From NCBI GenBank assembly GCA_910583695.1, contig CAJTZL010000022.1, positions 1 through 40,207 on the forward strand: DNA of 40,207 bases. The letters run 5' to 3'. Source of the stretch: an uncultured Oscillibacter sp. GTDB taxonomy: Bacteria; Bacillota; Clostridia; Oscillospirales; Oscillospiraceae. The position numbers were made by a program, and so were the translations under genes. Each line of letters opens with the position of its first letter. Position 1 is the stretch's first letter. Below the pieces are notes generated by a model. It ran no database searches, was not told the DNA's origin, and saw only the letters and a program-made list of their open reading frames with translations. Of the stretch, positions 22,408 to 28,425 are shown one piece after another.

Positions 22408-22425
22408 CCGGCGGGCTCCCGCCGG
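22408..22425 (-). other. GC hairpin in the pyrG leader
   Basis: CCGGCGGG-ct-CCCGCCGG, an 8-bp stem between promoter and ribosome-binding site, with no T-run. It lacks the U-rich terminator and the initial G-run of the Bacillus CTP attenuation mechanism. Confidence 0.5.
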
Positions 22426-22441
22426 ACTGCATATCCAAATC

Positions 22442-22470
22442 ATATTATCATCTGCCCTCCCGCTTGTCAA
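22442..22470 (-). promoter_or_regulatory. Promoter of pyrG
   Basis: Minus-strand TTGACA (perfect)-17 bp-TAATAT. Confidence 0.85.
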
Positions 22471-22532
22471 CGGCGCGGAGGGCTGGGGGAGCAGGAAAAG
22501 CATTGACAAACATCGACAGGGGAACCACGGTG

Positions 22533-22555
22533 AAAAATGCCCCCCGGAAGGGGGC
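22533..22555 (-). terminator. Terminator of the small gene at 22621-22866
   Basis: On the minus strand GCCCCC-ttcc-GGGGGGC followed by ATTTTT. It insulates the pyrG promoter from upstream transcription. The ~65 nt between it and the 22621 stop are GC-rich with no feature I recognise. Confidence 0.75.
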
Positions 22556-22620
22556 GGGAGCGCCGTTCCGCAGGGACGCCGCCCCGTCCGGCCGCTCCGG
22601 CGGGCAGGGGGCTTCTTCCG

Positions 22621-22866
22621 TCAGCTCCGCCCCCGGACGCAGCCGGTCATAGAATCCAGGAACGCGGGCACGTCCCGGGCGTCGGAGAGGCTGATGGACA
22701 GCCCCTCCTTCCGGGGGCGCATGACCCGGAGCAGCTGACGGGCAGTGTGGTCCCGCTTCAGGTCGCAGCGGCTGTCGTCCGGCAGGTGAAGCAGCACCTG
22801 CCCCCGGCTGCGCTCCACCACACTTAAAAAGTCCTCCGCGTCTGGCAGCATCATAATCTGAAACAT
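22621..22866 (-). CDS. Small conserved-looking protein of unknown function
   Basis: 81 residues; no named family recognised. MFQIMMLPDAEDFLSVVERSRGQVLLHLPDDSRC... alternates beta and helix, with a distinctive DLKRDHTARQLLRVM and GLSISLSDARDVPAFLDSM. This pattern is compatible with an HPr-like or small alpha/beta fold, but no phospho-site His is placed as in HPr. AAGGAGG is 7 nt before the ATG. It is divergent from the AraC gene at 23013 and has its own terminator. Confidence 0.65.
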   Translation of the reverse strand: MFQIMMLPDAEDFLSVVERSRGQVLLHLPDDSRCDLKRDHTARQLLRVMRPRKEGLSISLSDARDVPAFLDSMTGCVRGRS

Positions 22867-22906
22867 TCGCCGTCCTCCTTCCGATAAGCCGGGGGCTCTT
22901 TCCCCC

Positions 22907-22935
22907 TTGCGCGTTTCGCCTCTTTCTGATAGGAT
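22907..22935 (+). promoter_or_regulatory. Promoter of the first AraC gene
   Basis: TTGCGC-17 bp-TAGGAT with TGA directly upstream (extended -10). Confidence 0.6.
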
Positions 22936-23012
22936 GATACCATCAAAAACCTAAAGGCGGTAGAAGGAAAACACCGGTTTTCTGGTACAAAACCGCCGGA
23001 ACGGAGGAAGTC

Positions 23013-23939
23013 ATGGCTCTGCGCCACTTTTGCAGCTCCGCCACGGACGGGCGGAACCGAGAGCTGGTCCGGCACGGCGCGCCGCCCTTTCCCCTGGCCT
23101 GCTACTGGCACGACGGCGAGACGGTGAACCGGGTTCCCTGGCACTGGCACGAGGAACTGGAGACCGTGCTGGTGAAGGCGGGGCGGGCCGTCGTCTTTGT
23201 GGAGGGGGAGCGGCGGGAGCTGGGGCCCGGGGAGGGCTGCTTCATCGCCGCCGGGGCCCTCCACAACGCCCGGCGGGAGGGAGAGGAGCCGCTGGATCTC
23301 CACTCCATGGTCTTCCACCCCCGGCTGGTGGGGGGCGGTGTGGAAAGCGTCTTCTGGCAGAATTATTTGCAGCCCCTGCTGGCGGAGGGGGCCAACCGCT
23401 GTGTCTGGCTGTCGGAGGGCGTCCCCTGGGAGCGGGAGGCCCTGGAGGCCATGGAGGCGGCTTGGCGGGCCTGCGGGGAGGAGCCTCCGGGCTTCGAGTT
23501 CCTGGCCCGGGAGGGGCTCTCCCGGCTGGTGTTCCTCCTCTCCGCCCACCGCCCGGCCGTGAAAAAGGGCCCCTCGGAGAAGGCCCTGCGGGACGGGGAG
23601 CGGATTAAGGCCATGCTCCGCTTCGTCCAGGAGCATTACCACGAGGAGCTGACGGCGGCCCGGATTGCCGGGAGCGCCGCCCTCAGCGAAAGCGAATGCC
23701 TCCGCTGCTTCCGGAGCATGGTGGGGACCACGCCCATGCAGTACGTCAAGCAGTTCCGGGTCCAGCGGGCGGCGGAGCTGCTGGAGTCCACGGAGGAGAA
23801 GGTCGCCGCTGTCGGTGCGGCCTGCGGCTTCCAGGAGATGAGCTATTTTGCCCGGACCTTCCGGGCCCTGAAGGGGAAGCCCCCCAGCCGGTACCGGGCG
23901 GAGCGGCGGGCCGCCTCCGGCGAAGCGCCGGAGAACTGA
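23013..23939 (+). CDS. AraC family transcriptional regulator (cupin N-terminus)
   Basis: 308 residues. N-terminal cupin sensor (about 28-115; PWHWHEELETVLVKAGRAVVFVEGE..., GPGEGCFIAAGALHNAR) and C-terminal double HTH (about 195-300; IKAMLRFVQEHYHEELTAARIAGSAALSESECLRCFRSMVGTTPMQYVKQFRVQRAAELL..., CGFQEMSYFARTFRALKGKPPSRYR). Probably a carbohydrate-responsive activator. GGAGGAAG precedes the ATG. It converges with the second AraC gene across a 26-nt gap; its target is not evident, with the sugar operon 1.2 kb downstream one candidate. Confidence 0.92.
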   Translation: MALRHFCSSATDGRNRELVRHGAPPFPLACYWHDGETVNRVPWHWHEELETVLVKAGRAVVFVEGERRELGPGEGCFIAAGALHNARREGEEPLDLHSMVFHPRLVGGGVESVFWQNYLQPLLAEGANRCVWLSEGVPWEREALEAMEAAWRACGEEPPGFEFLAREGLSRLVFLLSAHRPAVKKGPSEKALRDGERIKAMLRFVQEHYHEELTAARIAGSAALSESECLRCFRSMVGTTPMQYVKQFRVQRAAELLESTEEKVAAVGAACGFQEMSYFARTFRALKGKPPSRYRAERRAASGEAPEN

Positions 23940-23965
23940 CGGAGAGGACGCGGCGGGCTTCGGGC

Positions 23966-24790
23966 CTAGCGGCGGGCCTTCCGGTACTCCAGGGGGCTGA
24001 CGCCCTCCACACGGCGGAAGCACTGGGAGAAGTAGCTCAGGGAGGAAAAGCCCAGAATCTGGGCGATGAGGGACAGGGTGTGGTCCGTTTCCCGGAGGAG
24101 GAAGCGGCTCTCCTCAATCCGGCGGGAGATCAGGTAGTTGATGGGGGAGACGCCGAACTCCCGGCGGAAGGCGTGGGCCAGATAGTACTTGTTCAGGTGG
24201 GCCAGCTGAGCCAGCTGGTCCAGGCTCAGGTTTTCCTTGAAGTGGTTGTCGATGTACCGCCGGACCAGATCGCATTCCCGGCTGGACCGGGCGTCGGAGG
24301 GCTCGCCGGAGAGGGCGGCATCCCGCTGGCGGTTCAGGCGCACCAGCACCACATCCAGAAGGCTCCGGCAGACCCGCTCATAGCCCGGCAGGGCCTCCTC
24401 AGCCTCCCGGAGCATCAGCCGGAGACAGCCCATCAGCTCCTCCCAGCCGGTGTGGAGGTGGAGCAGGGCGTAGCCCTCGGCTCCGGCCATGGTCTCCAGC
24501 CCCTCCACGCCCAGGACGGTGTACTCCAGGGGGCTGTCCAGCTGGCTGACCTCCGTGTGGGGCACGCTGGCGTTGACAATGACCGCGTCGTGGATGGCCA
24601 CGGGAAATTCCTCCCGCCGGGTGCGGAAGCGGCCGTGGCCCCCGGTGATGAAGAACAGCTCGGCGCAGCCGTGGGTGTGGAGGCTGGAGTTCCAGTCGCT
24701 GCTGTACTGGGCCCGGGAGACGTAGGCCAGCCTGGGGGTTCCGCCGGCGGCGGCGGACTCCCGCTGGAAGGCGTATTGGCGCTGGCTCAT
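23966..24790 (-). CDS. AraC family transcriptional regulator, divergent from the GNB/LNB uptake operon
   Basis: 274 residues from the ATG at 24790, which has GGAGG 7-8 nt upstream; a TTG six bases further upstream is too close to that site. The cupin-type sensor half (SSLHTHGCAELFFITGGHGRFRTRREEF..., NASVPHTEVS) is followed by two HTH motifs (ENLSLDQLAQLAHLNKYYLAHAFRREFGVSPINYLISRRIEESRFLL and LSLIAQILGFSSLSYFSQCFRRVEGVSPLEYRK). It is transcribed away from the solute-binding protein gene, sharing a 352-nt intergenic region containing AraC-style direct repeats next to the operon promoter. So it is the likely activator of the galacto-N-biose/lacto-N-biose operon. Confidence 0.93.
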   Translation of the reverse strand: MSQRQYAFQRESAAAGGTPRLAYVSRAQYSSDWNSSLHTHGCAELFFITGGHGRFRTRREEFPVAIHDAVIVNASVPHTEVSQLDSPLEYTVLGVEGLETMAGAEGYALLHLHTGWEELMGCLRLMLREAEEALPGYERVCRSLLDVVLVRLNRQRDAALSGEPSDARSSRECDLVRRYIDNHFKENLSLDQLAQLAHLNKYYLAHAFRREFGVSPINYLISRRIEESRFLLRETDHTLSLIAQILGFSSLSYFSQCFRRVEGVSPLEYRKARR

Positions 24791-24804
24791 GGACAATCCT
24801 CCCT

Positions 24805-24841
24805 CCTGGGCGCAATTTTTTGAAAATTGGCAGCGCCCAGG
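24805..24841. other. Hairpin in the AraC leader overlapping its ribosome-binding site
   Basis: CCTGGGCGC / GCGCCCAGG arms with an AATTTT/AAAATT inner stem. On the minus-strand mRNA the 3' arm runs into the AGGAGGGAGG Shine-Dalgarno region, so folding could modulate translation. Confidence 0.55.
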
Positions 24842-24850
24842 TATGCCTCC

Positions 24851-24879
24851 ATTATACCGCCTTTGCCCCGGCGGCGCAA
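24851..24879 (-). promoter_or_regulatory. Promoter of the second AraC gene
   Basis: Minus-strand TTGCGC-17 bp-TATAAT. Between this and the operon promoter (24880-25019) the DNA is AT-rich, with a second TATAAT-like element near 24965 and no gene. Confidence 0.7.
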
Positions 24880-25019
24880 CTTTTCATAAAAATTTTTCTC
24901 CGCTCCGGCGGGATTTTGGGAGGAGAGAAGACGGCGGCGGCGGCAGGATCGTGAAATTATAAATTATACCCAAAAGATGGCCGGATATCCTCAGAAATTT
25001 GGGGCAGAATGCGAAGAGA

Positions 25020-25047
25020 GCAAGATATCTAAAAAGTTCCGCAAGAT
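25020..25047 (+). promoter_or_regulatory. AraC-type direct-repeat operator
   Basis: GCAAGAT occurs at 25020-25026 and 25041-25047, exactly 21 bp apart, and the second copy ends 5 bp before the -35 element. Same-orientation half-sites two helical turns apart and abutting the -35 are the standard layout for AraC-family activators. Confidence 0.6.
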
Positions 25048-25052
25048 CGAGA

Positions 25053-25082
25053 TTGCTTTACCAGCAAGGGACCCGCTATACT
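25053..25082 (+). promoter_or_regulatory. Promoter of the sugar ABC/phosphorylase operon
   Basis: TTGCTT-18 bp-TATACT; weak -35, as expected for an activator-dependent promoter. A small hairpin GGCCGG-aaa-CCGGCC (25094-25108) lies in the leader. Confidence 0.65.
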
Positions 25083-25142
25083 AACGGTTGTAAGGCCGGA
25101 AACCGGCCTGTGGAAGCCCCTACATTATAAGGAGGTACGACT

Positions 25143-26309
25143 ATGAAGAAGTTTCTCAGTCTCTTGCTGACGCTGGCTCTGGCACTGTCCCTGGCCGCCT
25201 GCGGCGGGAAGGACGCCGGGACCACCGCCCCGCCCCCCGCCGAATCCAACGGAGATTCCGGCCAGACCGAGGCCCCGCCTCCCGCCGAGGACGTGACCAT
25301 CACCGTGGCCGCCCTGGCCTCCGGCTATGAGGAAGCCTATCCCGGCATGTGGCAGGAGGTCTGCGACGCCTTCACCGAAGCCACCGGCGTGAAGGTCAAC
25401 CTGATCTGCGACAAGAACCTGGAGGATGTCATCGGGCCCTCCATGCAGGGCGGCGACTTCCCCGACGTGATTCATCTGGCCACCGGCCGGGAGAAGGGCC
25501 TCACCGAGCAGTTCATCAAGGACCGCAACATCGCGGAGCTCACCGACGTGCTGTCCATGACCGTCCCCGGTGAGAGCGTCAAGGTCTCCGACAAAATTGT
25601 TGGCGGCTTCACCGACACCTCCGTTACCAACCCCTACGGCGCCGACTTCTTCAACAAGGCCACCACCTATGCCGAGGGCATCTGGGACACCCCCGAGGCC
25701 CAGCAGTGCTTCGACATCATCGCCAAGCTGGCCTCCTACACGAACCCCGTCACTCCCGCCCAGGCCAACGATCAGGACTTCACCCAGAACCAGCAGCTGG
25801 TTATGGACAACAAGGCCCTGTTCATGCCCAACGGCACCTGGATTGTGGGCGAGATGGCCGAGGCTCCCCGGGCCGAGGGCTTTAAGTGGGGCATGACCGC
25901 CCTGCCCGCCGCCAAGGCCGGCGGAAACGGCGCCAGCTACTGCTGGCTGGAGCAGGCCTGGATTCCCGCCGCCGCCCCCAACCTGGATGCGGCCAAGCAG
26001 TTCGTGGCCTTCCTGTACAGCGACGCGGCCTGCGCCATCTTCGCCAAGGGCGGCGCGGTGCAGCCGGTTCCCGGCCTGACCGACAACCTGGAAGGCGACA
26101 ACAAGATGTTCTACTCCATCTATGACAACGGAGCCGACGCGGCCATGGGCAACTTCGCGGCGTACAACGCCGTGGCGGGCCTGGGCACCGTCCGGGAGGT
26201 CTTCCTGGATCCCGTCAACGGTCTGGTGAACGGAAGCGTCACCGTGGACCAGTGGATCAGCGATGTGAAAGCGGCCAGCGACCAGATGCGGGCCAATATC
26301 ATGGGCTGA
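25143..26309 (+). CDS. Sugar ABC transporter solute-binding lipoprotein, apparently shortened internally
   Basis: 388 residues. Lipoprotein signal peptide with lipobox LAAC (Cys20), a Pro/Glu/Thr-rich linker to ~50, then a family 1 extracellular solute-binding protein: GDFPDVIHLATG, FTQNQQLVMDNKALFMPNGTWIVGEM, ASYCWLEQAWIP, AVQPVPGL. Homologues of this N-acetylglucosamine/chitobiose-type branch are about 430-450 residues. Here TNPYG (to residue 166) joins directly to ADFFNKATTYAEGIW, skipping a stretch that normally contains the GKTY...YSPTGLFYN hinge and about 50-60 residues. The frame is kept. Binding function may be altered. First gene of the operon, with AAGGAGG before the ATG; likely ligand galacto-N-biose or lacto-N-biose by context. 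Confidence 0.9.
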   Translation: MKKFLSLLLTLALALSLAACGGKDAGTTAPPPAESNGDSGQTEAPPPAEDVTITVAALASGYEEAYPGMWQEVCDAFTEATGVKVNLICDKNLEDVIGPSMQGGDFPDVIHLATGREKGLTEQFIKDRNIAELTDVLSMTVPGESVKVSDKIVGGFTDTSVTNPYGADFFNKATTYAEGIWDTPEAQQCFDIIAKLASYTNPVTPAQANDQDFTQNQQLVMDNKALFMPNGTWIVGEMAEAPRAEGFKWGMTALPAAKAGGNGASYCWLEQAWIPAAAPNLDAAKQFVAFLYSDAACAIFAKGGAVQPVPGLTDNLEGDNKMFYSIYDNGADAAMGNFAAYNAVAGLGTVREVFLDPVNGLVNGSVTVDQWISDVKAASDQMRANIMG

Positions 26310-26345
26310 GCGTCCGGCAAAAAAACCGCATAGTCCCTGATCCGT

Positions 26346-26379
26346 GGGCGGCGGCGAGTGTTTCTGCTCGCCGCCGCCC
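26346..26379 (+). terminator. Intercistronic hairpin after the solute-binding protein gene
   Basis: GGGCGGCGGCGAG-tgtttctg-CTCGCCGCCGCCC, a perfect 13-bp stem, followed by GTTTCGTTT. Hairpins at this place commonly let binding protein be made in excess over the permeases by partial termination or mRNA protection. Confidence 0.7.
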
Positions 26380-26417
26380 GTTTCGTTTCCGCGACATGAC
26401 CCGAAAGGAGTGGTTCC

Positions 26418-27293
26418 ATGCGCAGCAGTAAGAGCCGGGGACGGTTCCTGGCCCTGTGCGTCGCCCCGGCGGCGATTCTGTATTTCGTTTTTATGATTCT
26501 GCCCACCCTGAACGTTTTCCGCATGTCCCTGTTTGAGCGGGGGGCTTATTCCCCCACGGAGACCTTCGTGGGCATGGCGAACTTCCAGGCCCTGGCGAAG
26601 GACGTGAAATTCATCACGGCCATGCAGAACACGATTCTGCTGATCGTCACCGTCACCCTCATCACCTTTTTCTTTGCCATCGTCTTCGCGGCCATCCTGA
26701 CCCGGGAGAAGATCCAGGGACAGAACTTCTTCCGCATTGTCTTCTACATTCCCAATATCCTCTCCGTGGTGGTCATCGCCGGCATCTTCTCCGCCATTTA
26801 CAAGCCGGAGAACGGTATGCTGAACAGCATCCTGTCCTTCTTCAAGGGGGAGACCGTCATGGTTCTCTGGAAGGACCAGCCCATGGTCATCGTCAGTGTG
26901 ATCATCGCCATGGTCTGGCAGGCCATCGGCTATTACATGGTCATGTACATGGCCTCCATGTCCGCCGTGCCGGAGAGCTTGTATGAGAGCGCGGGGCTGG
27001 ACGGCGCGGGACGGGTGACTCAGTTCTTCCAGCTGACCCTGCCCCTGATCTGGACCAACATCCGCACCACCCTCACCTTCTTCATCATCTCCACCATCAA
27101 CATGGCCTTCCTCTTTGTCAAAGCCATGGTGGCCAAAGGCATGGCGGACGTGGGCCTGAGCTTCATGTACGCCCAGAAGGACGCGGGGCTCTACGGCTAT
27201 TCCATGGCGGCGGGCGTGGTGATCTTCCTGTTCTCCTTCCTGCTGTCCGCCCTGGTGAACTGGGTGACGAAGCGGGAAGTCCTGGAAATGTAA
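26418..27293 (+). CDS. Sugar ABC transporter permease (MalF/UgpA type)
   Basis: 291 residues with six TM segments. The first is LALCVAPAAILYFVFMILPTL. The EAA loop reads YESAGLDGAGRVTQFFQLTLPLIW, the site that docks the ATPase. It belongs to the MalFG family of carbohydrate importers. GAAAGGAG lies 6 nt before the ATG. No ATPase gene is in this operon, so a shared MsmX-type ATPase encoded elsewhere is presumably used, as is common in Firmicutes. Confidence 0.95.
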   Translation: MRSSKSRGRFLALCVAPAAILYFVFMILPTLNVFRMSLFERGAYSPTETFVGMANFQALAKDVKFITAMQNTILLIVTVTLITFFFAIVFAAILTREKIQGQNFFRIVFYIPNILSVVVIAGIFSAIYKPENGMLNSILSFFKGETVMVLWKDQPMVIVSVIIAMVWQAIGYYMVMYMASMSAVPESLYESAGLDGAGRVTQFFQLTLPLIWTNIRTTLTFFIISTINMAFLFVKAMVAKGMADVGLSFMYAQKDAGLYGYSMAAGVVIFLFSFLLSALVNWVTKREVLEM

Positions 27294-27306
27294 GGGGGGC
27301 GAGGAT

Positions 27307-28197
27307 ATGACAAGAGAAAAGAAAGGCATGTCCGGCGAGGCGCTGTATAAAATCTTCATCTATGTGGTATTGATTACTCTGGCGGTGGTCATCATTGTCC
27401 CGGTGGCCTGGGTGTTTCTGGCTTCCATCAAGCAGAACAGCGAGTTCTACGGCAACCCCTGGGCTCTGCCCGCCGGGTTCTACTGGCAGAACTTTGTGGA
27501 GGCATGGAACGCCGCCAGCATGGGCAGCTACATGCTCAACTCCGTCCTGGTGACGGCCCTGTCCCTGGTGCTGCTGCTGGTGATCGCCCTGCCTGCGGCC
27601 TACTGTCTGGCCCGGTTCCGGTTCCGGGGAAGCCGGTTTTTGAACACCTGCTTCATGGCGGGGCTGTTCATCAACGTGAACTACATTGTGGTGCCCATCT
27701 TCCTGATGCTCCGGGACGGGGACATGTGGCTGAAAAACCTGATGGGGAGCGGATTTTTGCTGAACAATCTGGTGGTGCTGGCGGTGGTGTACGCCTCTAC
27801 GGCCCTGCCCTTCACCATCTATCTGCTCTCCGGCTACTTCGCCACCCTGCCCCACGACTTTGAGGAGGCCGCCTACATTGACGGCGCGGGCTATGGACAG
27901 GCCATGATTCGGATCATCTTCCCTATGGCCCAGCCCTCCATCATCACCATCATCCTCTTCAACTTCCTCTCCTTCTGGAACGAGTACATCATCTCCATGA
28001 CGCTGATGAGCAGCGCCACAGGGCAGAAGACCCTGCCGGTGGGCCTTTTGAACCTGATGCAGGCCCAGCAGTCCTCCGCCCAGTACGGCATTTTGTATGC
28101 GGGCCTTGTGCTGGTGATGCTGCCCACGCTGATACTCTACATGTGCGTGCAGAAGAAGCTGACCCAGGGCATGACCGTGGGCGGACTGAAAGGATGA
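27307..28197 (+). CDS. Sugar ABC transporter permease (MalG/UgpE type)
   Basis: 296 residues with six TM segments. The EAA loop is EEAAYIDGAGYGQAMIRIIFPMAQPSI, and the C-terminal region FLSFWNEYIISMTLMSSATGQKTLPVGL is typical of MalG-type permeases. It follows the first permease by 13 nt and precedes the DUF6903 gene by 9 nt. Together with the first permease it forms the membrane channel for the disaccharide. Confidence 0.95.
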   Translation: MTREKKGMSGEALYKIFIYVVLITLAVVIIVPVAWVFLASIKQNSEFYGNPWALPAGFYWQNFVEAWNAASMGSYMLNSVLVTALSLVLLLVIALPAAYCLARFRFRGSRFLNTCFMAGLFINVNYIVVPIFLMLRDGDMWLKNLMGSGFLLNNLVVLAVVYASTALPFTIYLLSGYFATLPHDFEEAAYIDGAGYGQAMIRIIFPMAQPSIITIILFNFLSFWNEYIISMTLMSSATGQKTLPVGLLNLMQAQQSSAQYGILYAGLVLVMLPTLILYMCVQKKLTQGMTVGGLKG

Positions 28198-28206
28198 GGT
28201 GAGGGC

Positions 28207-28413
28207 ATGAAATTTTGGAAAGAGCATATGGGCCTTCGGGCGCTGTTGATTGCGGGGTTCTTTTTCGCGGGACTGGCCCTGGTCATCTTCGGCTGGACCC
28301 TGACGGGGCAGATGAAGGGCCTGGGGCTGATGATCCTGGGCGTGATTCTGCTGCTGACGGCGCTGCTGGTGTACAACAAGCCCTTTGAGGGCGACAAAGG
28401 CCCCGGACTCTAA
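28207..28413 (+). CDS. DUF6903 family small membrane protein
   Basis: 68 residues. Two TM hairpin segments: ALLIAGFFFAGLALVIFGWTL and GLGLMILGVILLLTALLVYN, joined by GQMKG, with a short cytoplasmic tail FEGDKGPGL. A small protein of this kind recurs next to GH112 phosphorylases in Firmicutes (family DUF6903). Role unknown; an accessory to the importer is plausible. GAGGTGAGGG before the ATG acts as ribosome-binding site. Confidence 0.82.
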   Translation: MKFWKEHMGLRALLIAGFFFAGLALVIFGWTLTGQMKGLGLMILGVILLLTALLVYNKPFEGDKGPGL

Positions 28414-28425
28414 GGAGTGTAATGT

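Noticed and set aside
22382..22440. Bacillus-like CTP attenuation at pyrG
   Set aside because: No G-run at the likely start of transcription and no U-tract after the hairpin.
20378..22738. 786-codon plus-strand frame opposite pyrG
   Set aside because: An antisense shadow of a clear CTP synthase gene, typical of GC-rich third-position bias.
25125..28227. Very long minus-strand frames across the binding protein and permeases
   Set aside because: Low-complexity translations without motifs; plus-strand genes have ribosome-binding sites, TM patterns and family motifs.
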